Origin: Aphrocallistes beatrix | Lineage: Eukaryota; Porifera; Hexactinellida; Sceptrulophora; Aphrocallistidae | Direction of reading: 5' to 3' | Assembly: GCA_963281255.1 (NCBI GenBank) | Contig: OY725491.1 | Span: forward strand, 5,816,857 to 5,880,856 | DNA length: 64,000 nucleotides | In this document: piece after piece, positions 1 to 12,532 of the stretch | Layout of the letters: the number at the start of each line of letters is the position of its first letter | Numbering within the stretch: position 1 is the first letter of the stretch | The notes under the pieces: model-generated | What the model was told of the DNA's origin: nothing | The model's input: the letters and a program-made list of their open reading frames with translations, nothing else | The model's database searches: none | Position numbers and translations under genes: made by a program

Positions 1-34
1 TGATATTACAAAATGTAATTGAAGATCTACTAAC

Positions 35-3000
35 CTGGGCGATTGCACTGGACTTGTACGACGGTATCCGATGAACATGTAGCTTGCTCAGAAGCACAAT
101 CACACAGTGTGACTTCATCACCATTACAATCGAAATCTTTCTGTAGTATTGGGAGGAAGGAAGTAGTGATATTAGTTATAGGAACAGTTGTAACGCTTAA
201 AGCTGTAGTCCCATCGTTTTCTCTACACACTACATCTGCATTTTCTTGAGTAAAGTCATCTCCGCAAAGATAATACCATCCATTTTCGAAATAGCGCACA
301 ATTTGAGGATAGGAAACAGCATTAGGGGCATATGACTGGCATCCATCTGCAAAAGAGATAGGTTAAATTGTCTCGTCTAGCTTTCAGTTACAAAGTATAT
401 ATATTATTTATACTTACCAGCACTACATGTTAACAGGACGATGTAGTTGCTAGAACAGAATGTCCCCACATGAAAATCACATTCCAACAGTTCAGTTTCG
501 TTCCCGAGGCATATAACATCACTAATTACAGAATCTGAGTAGTAAGGGTATCTAAACCGGTATGCTCTTTCAGATGATACTGCAAATCTGTAACCAAGCT
601 GTCTACAGGCTACGTCACTATCTGAGAAATCCCATCTCTCAAAACAGATGTCACTCCACTCAGTGTAATAAACTTGGAGCTTATCATCTGATAGCAACCT
701 CAGTTGTCCAAGTTCTACAAAAGTTTTTATAAAAAGCTGAAAATCCTATCAAGAATAAATGTAAGATTTAAAGCTGTTTTTATAAGTACCTGTCGGCTTG
801 CATTGTACAAGTACGATGTCCTCACTATTACATGTTTGAGGAGAAGATGAACAGATGCATAGAGACCTCTCATTGCCATTACAATCGAACACGCTATCGA
901 ATATTGGATAATTCACTCCAGTGTTATTTCGAGACGTATCACTAATTGTTAGGACTTCTCCATATCCACTCTCACGACAGACAACTCTCGCTGTCTCCAT
1001 TGTAAATCCTTGCTTACAGATGTAGAAGTTGGCATGTCCATCGAAATATCTAACCGGCGTCAGTGCTTGGTCTCCATTGGCCAAAATTGACTCGCACTCT
1101 CCTATTAATGTTTCATAATCAATAAATATTAATAAAGGAATCGGAGTTTATTATTAAAAAACTTACTTATTTCACATATCAGTTTGACTTTGTAAAAACA
1201 GCTCGTAGTTGATACGAAGGGACAATCGAAGAGATTCAGCTCATTGCCTGTGCATTTCAAATACCGATTCCAATAAGTTTGATCATCTCTGAAGATGTCC
1301 CACGTTCGGAATGTTCTATATCCTTGTTGCTTGCATGCTACTAAGGCATCTTCGCGGGTGAAACTGCTTCCACAAACATATCTCCAACCATCAGAGTATA
1401 TTTCTAGATACTTTCCAATGCTAGTGCTGCGGAGTATGCCATTTGCTATAAAAAAAATATATTATGTATATCAATCTTTTTTCTCATTTTAAATTCACAA
1501 CTATCTGATGTGAGTAATTACCTGGTTGTCCGCATTGTACTTCTACGACTGATCCACTACTACAGGTTTGCTGGTATACTGAACAGTTGCAAAGAGATGG
1601 TTCATTTCCATAGCAAGAGTACTGGAGGGGATATATCTCTGTGTTAGGAGGTAATTCTAGATCGCTAACACTTCTATGAGCGATAGACATAGTATTGGAT
1701 GTCTCCCTACACACTACATCTGCATTCTCAGGAGTAAAACCATCGGCACAGAGGTAGAAACGCTTTTGGGCAATAAATAACTCAACAATGTCATAGTCTT
1801 CTGTTGCAGACTGAGCATGGACTTCACAGTCTCCTAAAAATTAAAAAATTTAAAACACGAAAATCAGAATGATTTAAGCTTCAATTAATATTTCATTGTA
1901 CAAACTAACCTCTGTTACAGAATAGTGTCACTTTTCCATAATCTCTGTAATAATGGAAATAGTTATGATTATACTTGTAATGGCATTTCGTAACGCTGTA
2001 ACTACACTCAATAAGACTGGCTTCACTGCCTGTGCATTTAACTTCTCCAAAATCGGTCGGGAATGATGTAGCAATCTGTGTAGAGGTGGTGTATGAGGAA
2101 TAACTAACGCTAGTGTAACCTAGCTGTTTACAGGCGATATCTGAGTCTACTTGATCCCAATTGAATCGACAGATATGGCTCCATCCACCGTTATAGTATA
2201 TCTCAAGCAAATTAGGAAACTGATTACTGTAGCGGAGACTTCCCTCATCTAGAAATGTTAGAAATAATACAATCATGCATTATCCAATGTATAGATAGAC
2301 TTCTTTCTAAATTTGCCAACTTAATCTATGTACTCTTGAACTATGAATTAAAATGTAGACTAATTTACCTGGAGCTTTGCATTTAATTGCAACAACGTAG
2401 TCACTATTGCATTGTTTCAATATGTGCGTGCAATCACATAAACTCTTTTCATCTCCCACACAGTTCACTTTGTAAGGATAGATTTGGTAACCAACAGCTA
2501 GTTGAGGTCTGTAGACAGATACCACTGATTCTGCTCCGTTCTTATACCCATTTTCACGACATATGACATTTGCATCAACGATATCAATAAATTCGTGGCA
2601 GAGATAGTACCAGTTCACATTGTTGTAAATCCTAGCTGGTTGATTCGTTGTGTGTCCATCTGGTACATACGATTGGCAACCCTCTATATTGAAGAAAAAG
2701 TATAAATATACATAAGAAATAAAACAAATTATAAAAGTTTGGGATTGAACAAACCTAATCTGCAAGATATATGGATGTTGTAATCACAGTTTTGGATTAT
2801 GCTATGTTGGCATTCTAAGATATTTGACTCATCCCCAAGGCACAAAATGTTCGAGAGATAACCACCCATTGATTCGCGGTATCCATGATACACACGGTTA
2901 TAACTCAATGCATCTCGGTACCCCAAGTATCTACAGACGACGTCAGAAGCTGCTTTGTTCCAATTGTAATCACAGACATCCTTCCAACCATCTTTATATA

Positions 3001-6000
3001 CTTCCAATGTGCCAGATGTCTTGTTGCTAAGGCGTACATGTCCATTATCTATAAATGTGTATCAGATAAAATTTAAGATTCTTTGAAAGAAGTATTTTGC
3101 ACTAAGCAATAATCTTACCTGGACTTTTGCATTGAATATGCACAATTTGATTCGAAGAACAAGTCTGTTGAAATTCTCTGCAGGCACATACTGAATGCTC
3201 AGTTCCATCACATTGGTAATAATATGGATAGATAGGATAATCCGACGGTTGATAGTTGACATACGAATAAGTGTAAGCCTGGCTATCATGATTCTCTTTA
3301 CAAATAATGTTGGCAGTTTCCTGTGTGAATTGGTCTGCACAGAGTGAGTACCATTTATTGACGTAGAGGCGTACAGGTTGGAGTGTTTCAGGGTAGATTA
3401 GCCTAGTTTCACAGCCACCTAAACACATTTCAATTTAAAATGTATAGTCAGTAGTGCACAGAGATCAGAAAAGGTAACAAGTTATCAAATTACCTCTTTC
3501 ACACTTGACATAGCTTGAGTATTTGCAGGTTGTAGTGTTCACATGCATACAATCCAGTAAATTTGTTTCATTTCCAGCGCAGTAAACATCTCCAATACCC
3601 GGAGAATGATAGCTCTTGTAATGGTAGTAATAGTAGTAGTAGTGGTAGTGCTCATAGTAGTAAGCGTATTGGTAGTGGTACTGAGTGGAGTAGGTAATAG
3701 CTCCTCTGTACCCAGCACTGATGCAAGCGATATCAGCATCGTAGCGATTCCACGAGTAATCGCAGACATACCTCCAGTCTCCGTTGTATACTTGCACCTT
3801 ACCATAATAGTCGTTACTTAAACGGATGCTTCCATGTTCTAAATGATCGGAGATAACTGATAAAGAAACTTTACTCAAAAAGTCTATCGTTAATTTTAGT
3901 AAACTAATAATATCACAAATATGTCATTTATTCTTAATAAATACATTTTTTTGGAAAATATTATGTCTGGATTTTTTAATCAAAATGATCAGCTGATATT
4001 CGAAGCGAATATCTTTAATACTATATTTGTATATTTCAATTATTTTATATAATTTATAGGATCATCATATTTCATCTAATTACCTCAGCAATGTTACAGT
4101 GATTTATTTGATTCAACTCTCAGATGAACTCTCTGGAATATATCCAATTACTGGTTATAATTAGACCTGAAATTTAATCTTAAAAATGCTGTGCTTAGAT
4201 TTACACTACAAATCAAGGGTCAACTACGTAATTCGGATTCATTAAGATGATAGTTCTTATTATTCCAGACTTGATTGGAATAAACATGTGAGTTGTAACA
4301 TTATAATGAAAGTGTTCAGAAATAAGATATCAATTACAAGTAGTAATTTCTCCTTTTTCTCTTATAACAAGCAGTATTTAGAATTGAGCTTTGAAATTTT
4401 ATTATAAATCTCCTACTTAAATTATTGTAATAAAGTATGGTATATTAGTTATTAGTTAACTTACTTGGCTTATCACAGAGGACTGATACAACTGAATTCG
4501 AAGTACATATTTCTGATTGTGTTGGACATTTGCAAAGTGAAGATTCTGTTCCCAAACAACTATAATAGTATGGGTAGATCGGACGCTGTATGGTAATGCT
4601 TCCAGCTGCGATATGGTTGTAAGATAGTGCATTTGAGAGTTCTGTCTCTTGACAGAGAACATTAGCGGCAATGTCCGTGAATCCTTCATAACAGATGTAG
4701 AACCAGGTTTTGTCTCTGTATGTCTGTGCGAGTTTATACGAAGGTTGTGACTTGTTTGTAAATACCTCACAGCCCTCTGCAATTGAAAAAAATATAAAAT
4801 AAAATATTAAACTCCTTTACATTTTAAGTGTCATAAATGTTTACCTGTTTCGCAAGTTAGAGATATCCTGTAGTTGCAATGCATTGACAGGTGGGCATAT
4901 TTACAATCGGCGATTCTTGCATCATAACCGTTGCACGTGCCAAGTATCAAACTATACTTAGCTTGAGAGGTTGAGTAGGTGACTCCTGAAATTCGGTGGA
5001 AAGACTTCGCACGGGCATATCCAAGTTCCCGACATGCAATGTCCATCGTATCAGAGAAATGAATGTCGAAGTTGTAATAGTAATAGTTAGTGCACACATA
5101 TGTCCATCCAGAATCAGTGTAAGCTTGAACTACTCCTGATGTCCTATTTGTCAGTCTTAAAGCACCATGTACTATGAGGAGAGAAATGATAAATGGAGAG
5201 TAGTATTTAGTAATGAGTTCTATTGAAAACATAAATACCTGGACTTTTGCACTGCACTGCAACTGCTTCCTGAGAATAACAAGTCTGGCTGACTTGTGGA
5301 CAGTTACAGAGACTCGCTTCGCTACCTGTACATTTATGTTGGTATGGATAGAAGGGGTACCCAAATGTGAGGAGGTCTCTGTGAGAATACGTGTACTGCA
5401 CTGCCTCAGTACCATAATTCTCATAACATATTACGTCGGCATTCTTCTCAGAAAAGTTGTCACTGCAAATGTAGAACCAACTCTCTCCACTGAAATACTG
5501 TACTATTTGAGTTGAATAGTCAGTATTGCGGAGATAAGATTCACATTTATCTATAAGAAAAATAGTTTTTCAAAAGATTCCCTATATTATTAAATATAGT
5601 GCCTACGTATTAGGAAATGGAAAGTTTCAAAATTAATGCATTGGATTATTTGTAATTAATAGAACTTACCTAGACTACAGTCTAAATAGATGTGTTCATG
5701 GGACTTGCAGAGTTCAATTTCTTGCGTGAAGGCACAATTTAAGAGATTGTCCTCATCTCCAGTACAATTAACTTTATTTATTTTGAACTCTGAAGTCAGG
5801 TTGGGATGATGTTGATGTATCCTATAGGTATTGGCCCTTCCAAATCCTAGACTTCTGCAAGCGACATTTGAATCTTTAATGTCCCAATAGTCATCACAGA
5901 TGTAGCCCCATCCTCCGTAGTATATTTCCAATAGCCCTTCATGGCCAAGGCTAAGTCTGAGGTCTCCGTCTTCTATAAGTATAAAACTCGTTAAATACTA

Positions 6001-6385
6001 AGTTTCTACTCTACATATTGAAGTATCTTATCAAATGTGTACATACTTACTCGATTTATACATTCAACTATCACTATTTATCAACTTTTCAATTTATGTA
6101 TTAATCATGTACTAATTTGGAGAAACATTTTTTATCTCAAAATAATCATTTAGTAAGATACATATTAAAATTAAACATAAACTTTCACAATGCCAGGACC
6201 TAAAGTACATATATGGAAGTGTTAGATAGTAAGAGTAATTAATTATTAGTTCGATTAGACTTATTTAATTCATAAACTAATATTAATTTTATGTTATATT
6301 CATTATGTATTAACTTACGTTGAGCACATGTTGATAGAAAATGTGCTAGAGAACACAGAATTGCGAAGAAGTGACTGTATTTCAT
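35..6385 (-). CDS. SRCR-repeat protein, 5' part (signal peptide plus 14 alternating SRCR-type modules); continues beyond the left edge
   Basis: Exons on the minus strand: 6385-6319 (ATG at 6385; hydrophobic leader beginning MKYSHFFAILCSLAHF), then 5972-5670, 5550-5239, 5171-4845, 4776-4465, 3838-3494, 3418-3119, 3048-2755, 2683-2369, 2248-1910, 1833-1522, 1445-1167, 1101-790, 714-418 and 346-35. Every exon is one module and every intron is phase 1 with GT/AG ends. Odd modules (A type, first at 5972-5670) are six-cysteine scavenger-receptor domains with motifs such as WGYICDDYWD and VACRSLGF. Even modules (B type) have eight cysteines, with an N-terminal Cys, (F/Y)xxLC, ADVVCREN, SLCxC, QTC and VQC. 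The order is strictly A-B seven times. SRCR domains are extracellular disulfide-bonded ligand-binding modules, so the product is secreted or the ectodomain of a receptor; any membrane anchor would lie off the window. The intron 3839-4464 (626 bp) holds nothing I recognise. The exon plan is very consistent; the ligand is unknown. Confidence 0.9.
3605..3690 (-). repeat. Tyr/His-rich codon expansion inside one SRCR exon
   Basis: Within exon 3838-3494 a run of TAG/TGG-type triplets (plus-strand view) encodes a loop made almost wholly of Tyr and His, including a stretch of six tyrosines. It makes this A-type exon the longest (345 nt against 279-339 nt for the other A exons). The reading frame stays open and the flanking SRCR cysteines are intact. 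Confidence 0.75.
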
Positions 6386-6475
6386 GGCGAAATACAGCTC
6401 TCTCTCTTTTCTCCTTTAATTTATCTCCAGTGTCAATTAAGAAGTTAAATAATACAAAACTTTAACTTAAATCAG

Positions 6476-6486
6476 CCTTTTTATAG
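6476..6486 (-). promoter_or_regulatory. Probable TATA box of the SRCR gene
   Basis: On the minus strand the sequence reads CTATAAAAAGG, about 95 bases upstream of the ATG at 6385. The spacing is close to that of the TATA-like site upstream of the gene at 12533. Confidence 0.45.
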
Positions 6487-7125
6487 TTTACAAGGCGGTC
6501 TGTTTACTAGCATTTATTAATTTACCAAATTGTTACAACAATTTGGTTGCTAATTAGCTTTGAATCAATCGTGTAGTTAGAAGATTACATGCGTGGTAAG
6601 ATTGCTGGATTAGCATAATTTAAAGTACATCTCATTTAATGACAATAACTTGGTAAATAATTGTTTTTCATTAATGGTTAATTCTAACAACATTACAGAA
6701 AATGAATTAAGTAATCTATCCCCCACAATTTAGGAAATTGAGTTAGGAATTGAGTTTCAGAATCATAATTTGATTTCATCGTGAAAACCCAGTAGTGGAC
6801 AACTTTATCTACCAATCCAAGCTAACATTCAATTATTTCTGAGCTAATTAAACCTTAGTTGCAATTATATCAGAAAAGCAGGATTGAATCTTGGAATTCT
6901 GGAACAAGTTGACATGTCGTATTTTCTGAGTTGTAAGTTTGATATCGATGTTAATCAATAATGATTAATTGATTGGTGTGTCATTCATTGCAATCTATAC
7001 GCTTTGTAATCGGGTAGTTTTGCCTTCATGTAAATATTTTGTCGATTTTTTATACTTTTTCGTTTGCTGCTAAACCTTTTCATTTCTAAATATTAACTAA
7101 AATTAATTGTTGTGCAAACTTGATT

Positions 7126-7281
7126 TACAGTTAACTCCGCTTAATCAGAGAAGTCTCCAGGAACAGAATGGTTCTCATACATAGAAACTAATACTAAATT
7201 TCATCGGTTAATCGGGAATTCCGCTTTATCGGGATAAAATATCCGAGACTAAAGTGTCTCGAGTAAGCGGAGTCACTTGTA
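7126..7281. mobile_element. Small inverted-repeat element (pogo/mariner-like MITE)
   Basis: Begins TACAGTTAACTCCGCTTA and ends with the near inverse TAAGCGGAGTCACTTGTA; the shared core is ACTCCGCTTA. It is about 156 bp with no coding capacity. TA at both ends fits TA-targeting elements. A related but diverged copy lies at 49947-50084. Confidence 0.6.
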
Positions 7282-8094
7282 TTTTCGAAATAATTACATT
7301 GTCTTTTTTCAGAACAAATAATTGATAACTATGTATAAAAATATTTGTATTTCATTGTCATAAGATTTTCTTTGTAAACAACCGTTTTTAGCACAACTCC
7401 AATAGAGAAATATCCTTGTGGCATGGATGTCATACTTGTACCATGTCCGTCTCTACGCGAAATCCTGTGAAGTCTAAATTTCCGATTCTTGCTAAATGTT
7501 CACATATCGACCGACATATTTTGATAGTTTTCTCAAAGTATTACCTCAGAAATAACCTGTTAATTTGTGTTTATTCTATTGTTTGAATATTATTATCAAA
7601 TGTCTTTCAGTCACGCAATGGATATGCAAATTAGACTTTCTCCAATTGATTTTTTACATTATACATATTTATGGCTATATTTTGAAATAACTCCAATATA
7701 TCATGATTCAAGGCTGGCACGAGATAATCAGTTAAAGTCAGTCAATATTTACTCTTTATTTTCGTAACTATGCAAATCGAAATTACGTTGAATGATTATT
7801 TCCGGGGAATATTTATTGCTACTCCCTTTTGATAAGTATAATTAACTTTTCTCTTCAGATCACATTTATTTCATCTTTATAAACCTAATTTCTAACATAG
7901 TTTGCTCTACCAGTATAATTGACTGGAATTTCATTAATGTAAAATGAGGAAAAATGAGAGGTATTAATCTAACAGCTGTTTAGGATCAAAATAGGTACAT
8001 ATACAAGAACCCTCAATTATAGTCTAGATGCATTTTAATATAATTTATGTATATCCATATATTTGCAAACTTTGCATAAACCTACATTTTAAGA

Positions 8095-8233
8095 CAGTGA
8101 TTTTCAACCCTTTTTGGACATGGACCAATTATTCTACATTATGTGGACCCCCTTCCATTAACCATAAGACAAAACTTTCGAATTCAGTGGAACCTCTGAT
8201 ATATGATGCAGACTCTAGTGTTAAAAATCACTG
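8095..8233. mobile_element. hAT-like MITE with 8-bp target duplication
   Basis: About 139 bp with ends CAGTGATTTTCAA and TTAAAAATCACTG. Flanks are TTTTAAGA (8087-8094) and TTTTAAGG (8234-8241), a 7/8 match expected for an old 8-bp hAT target-site duplication. It has no transposase and is non-autonomous. Confidence 0.65.
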
Positions 8234-9611
8234 TTTTAAGGTATAAACTACACTCTATTAAATGAAATGGCCATCCAAATACCAATATACATGTTCTTCA
8301 ATTGTCGCACTTAGGAAATCTAATATTTCATTTCTCAAAACATAATATATGCATTTTTTCATAGTGATAGCTCGTCTTCTCTGGAGTTCTATGATTCTTT
8401 AAAACTATCTTTAAAAGATAGATTTAAGCAACCATTAATTACTAATAGGATTAAAGTATATTGAATAAGAACTTATTACGGTGAACTTTTGGCTTAGAAT
8501 AGTGCTTATTTGTCTATTCTCATCATTTTCTAGGTACGAATGTTCATGATATTCATGAATTAAATTTCAAAAATTATATACACTTCCTGGTAACAGAGAA
8601 CTTTCTAATCGAACTTTAACAGTCAATCCAAGTTCCATTTCAAGTGTTTCTGGTGAAATTAAACCATGGTTTTAATTATACGAGAATAGCCTTGGTGAAA
8701 ATTTGAGTTGACCTATTCTAATTGTAAGATTGTAAACCGAGTGTGTAGGAGTATAAGCTCTCTCTGACATTGGTATCATGCAAAAGTCAACATAATTGTA
8801 TCCACCAGTTCTTAATTTACTGAGAATTGCTTTATTCAAAGGTGCAAATAATATAGCATTCGAAGCAAAATCTCGATAGTGAACGATCCTCAATTCTTGG
8901 AGTTGTCTATTTATCTTCTCTACCAAAACATAGGAAACCTTCAGTATTATTGAAAATTTGAATAATTCGTTACAAGAGCTATTACATCAAGACAATAAAT
9001 GTGACTGAGGGACATGAATAACGCCTAAAATCTAAGATATCCAGTGCAATTTAAAATTACTTTCACTGACGTATGTGAACTGCGACAGTAATATGCACTG
9101 CTTTAATCATTAAGAAGAGCGAAAATGCAATATTTACGATTTATTGTGTACTACTATCCAAGAGCTAGAAAAATTATACTATATCAAAAATAGTTGTGTA
9201 TAATCTAAGCATTGCTACAATAATATGGAGATTATAATCAATATTATTATCTACATCTTCACTTTATTTTATGAAGATCAGATTTGAACATTTGAAACAT
9301 TCACTGTATTCCGGGGTCACAAAAAGGGTTAGAGTGGTACCATTTGTTCCAGAAGTCGCCTTTTTGTCCGATCAGTTGAATTTAAGAATATAATAATTCA
9401 TTAGGAGATTTGAAGAACAATGGTTTAATCAAATGTGGATTTTAATTTTAAGAGCATCCTTATTTCATTCATTATTGTGACCAATTTCTATCGTTTATTC
9501 CTCATACAGACATGCTTAGTACTAATTAGTTTTTCTAAACTATTCATTATTTAAGAAATTGTGAGCTTTTGGTACCTCTATTTTTTATACTTGTGTCTTT
9601 TTTTCATCTCA

Positions 9612-10130
9612 TCCTTACTATTAAAACTCGATTATTGTATATATATATATATCTGTAACGAATTGATTGAAGAAACTGCCGGGCGCAGAAGGCTGATTTT
9701 TGGCATGTGGGAGTTTTTTGGCTATGGCTCCAGTAAGTTCTGAGCTTAGAGCAAAATGTCGACTCATCATGGAATTATGACGTCATTGTCACATTTTTTA
9801 AGTTAAGCAACAAAGTTATTTGAGGATAACTCAGCCATTATAGGAGATAAAAGGCTGAAATTTTAATAGAACCTGTATACTAACATACCTCAAATATGCT
9901 GCAACTATCATCAAAAAATGATCACTCATCACTTTGTTATGACGTCATCATTACTCATCAAAAATATAAAATTGACAAATTTGGTGATTTTTCGAGTGAG
10001 ATCGATTTTACAACTACTAAGGGCGTTCAAAAAGTTTACATCACTTGCTTCTTGCTAGAAAAGTAATGCATGTAATGTGAAACGAAGTGTCCGCCAGCCG
10101 CGCAGCGCAAGCAAGCGAAGCGCGCTTGTA
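9612..10130 (+). repeat. Interspersed repeat family R1, full-length copy
   Basis: Starts TCCTTACTATTAAAACTCGA, followed by an AT microsatellite and the block CTGTAACGAATTGATTGAAG, and ends in a GC-rich tail with CCGCGCAGCGCAAGCAAGCG and the palindrome AAGCGCGCTT. Further copies lie at 21777-22315, 24207-24606, 33970-34365 (inverted), 51078-51465 (inverted) and 53251-53830, with a tail fragment at 49357-49436. No inverted terminal repeats join the two ends. The asymmetric ends with a 3' palindrome recall Helitron/Helentron-type non-autonomous elements, but the class is not proven. Confidence 0.75.
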
Positions 10131-12435
10131 TCTTCTAAATCACAAATTATTTCCATCATTAATGTCTATATACTCATACATGTATTAATTGCCCACCAAG
10201 GACTCTATATCTTTGTATAATGAGACAACAATAATGTTAACATTTTGATGTAATCATCCGTTGTTTCCGAATAGTGCAATTATAATCATCTTTCCATTGT
10301 TTTGACTATGTAAATAAATGACTGTTTCATATGATCACTTTCAAATTATTTTTTAAACTGAAAAATATTGTGATAAAAACAATTTCAACTGTAGCAATAC
10401 AACATATAAGAGCTGTAGGAACAGCTGTAGAGTCGTCGGGCACCAAGTCTGGCAGTAGGCATTAAATCAGTAATTATGTTGATTCGAATAAATATATCAT
10501 TTTGTCCATTGTCCAGCTAATAGATAACTCAATATGTTAGCTGACTAAAGCGTCCACGTAATTCTTATTCTCAATCAGAATCATATTATGTCAATAAATC
10601 TTAAGCATTTTTTGGCAAATAATTATTTTCAAATCCAAAATAATCGAATGGAATAACCATCGTTAGCATGATAAATCAGAGAAGATATTCTTTCATAACA
10701 TCTTGAATATTTATACAAAATCTATTGATATTGTGTTTTGTGAAACGTTCGTTTTATGACGTAAATAACTTGATTTCATCGACTAATCAAGGTCAATCAT
10801 TAATGCATACTTATAAAACGCAACAATCGTAATTGTATCAGCTAAATTACCTTAAAAAACTAATTAACTATACGAACATGTTCTGTGATCGTTCTATATG
10901 GCTAAATACGCTATGTATCTACGTAGATTATGATACGAGCGCCTCTTCTGATCCATTTATTTGGATGTCGAAAGCGCATGTTAGTTTTGATCAACGAGGA
11001 TAGGGAAGAAGTAAATGTTCACTACTCGATTCCATTAACACACAAAACTATACTAAAATTACACCAAAGACAAAACAACATTATGATGCAATATGATACT
11101 ATGCTAATTGCCTATATAGCAAGCTAATCAAATCCAGCTTATTTATTCAATTAAATTATAAAATGGAAATGAACGAACTATACAGTAAAAGTCATTGAGA
11201 ACATTCAAGATACAAATTCCACTAAGTGGTCGATCTATTCCATGGATGATATTTACAGAACCGGTGTTCATAAAATTTCTGCAGAAAAAATCAAGCTTAC
11301 ACCCAAATCAATGAAGGAACCTCCATTCTAAATTGCTTAGATCGTATCAGCATCCTAAATGAGGTACAGAAGTGCGTAGCAATCATCCTTAAGGACAATA
11401 CTCAGAAAGAATTTAATTAAAAATATATGGTAATGAGCTTACCTATTAGCTATTATGATGGCACAGCAAAATCTATATCATTCTTGTATACTACCACTTA
11501 CACATGTAGTTAAATGTCTTTACAAGATTATTGAGATGAATATTTATGAATATATCCATCTACAGAGATTAGTTTCAAATAATCTTTTGGCCAATATCAT
11601 ATTTTAAATTTTAGGCGAAAGTATTTCGAGTTGTAATTAAAAAGGTTAATTGAGTCAATCTTCAAAAATGCTCTCTGCATGCAAATTAAAATAATTGAAA
11701 GAGAAAATTTCAGTACATTGCTGAATTGGATTTTTGAGAGTTTAATCCATTAAATATATCTCCATTTGAAGTGTCTTCAGGTTAAAATAAAACACAACAG
11801 ACAATATTCAACAACAAATACTCAGGATTTTATCTAGGCACTTAGTAAATTATAATAATTGAAATGTATGCAAAACAATAACAATTTTTACAACTTTTTC
11901 GAACTCCTTCCTAGGCTTGAGTGTGAAAATATGATATGACAGCTATTGGGTGATTATATTGTATGACTGCACTCTCTAATTGATTATTGCGGTTTCTGAA
12001 ACTTCTTAAATCATGAACAAAGTTGCAACATATTAAAACATTAAAATGAACACTCTAATTTACTACATTTCTTCGTACTCTATCTACAAATGACTACACT
12101 AAAGTTTCAATTAATGTTTGATTTGTTAAAGGTTAGTTTACACCTGCTATCTCCAAAAACTCACATACTTTCAATGATAATGCTTTTCCACCCGCAGAAG
12201 TTAATAGTGACGATAACTTCAAAGCTACTTAAGTTAATTAACAACTGTAGGCTGGTAGCCACTCTGAAACATGATCTACAAATAAGTGCAGGGATACTGT
12301 ACAATTTGCACATTAATTATTATCCAATCCACCACATAAGAGAGATAACATTTTGAAACAATAATGTGGCTACCTTTTTCAGTTCTTTATATCATGAATA
12401 AAAATGATCAATTAGATGTACACACCATGCTAGAA

Positions 12436-12443
12436 TATAAAAG
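12436..12443 (+). promoter_or_regulatory. Probable TATA box of the first adhesion GPCR gene
   Basis: TATAAAAG lies about 97 bases upstream of the ATG at 12533, in a position that would place transcription start near 12465-12470. Confidence 0.45.
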
Positions 12444-12532
12444 CAAGCTTTGTTAATAAATCTTGCAAATATACACTCATCAATAATCGTGGTAGGAAGT
12501 ATTAGATTCAAAGACTGAAGTTAAAGACAACA

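Larger units (their letters stand above)
6491..12430. other. Intergenic region between the divergent SRCR gene and first adhesion GPCR
   Basis: About 6 kb of AT-rich sequence without a convincing gene. The short open frames here (for example near 7567-7767, 8672-8926, 10930-11127 and 12090-12356) show no domain, no paralogue in the window and no splice context. It holds three repeat elements listed separately (7126-7281, 8095-8233, 9612-10130). I saw nothing else recognisable in 10131-12430. Confidence 0.6.

Noticed and set aside
3606-3821. Plus-strand open frame rich in Val across the SRCR exon
   Set aside because: It is the complement of the Tyr/His triplet repeat within a well-supported minus-strand exon.
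9612-10130. Calling repeat family R1 a Helitron outright
   Set aside because: The 3' end reads CTTGTA rather than CTRR, and target sites cannot be fixed from this window alone, so the class was left open.
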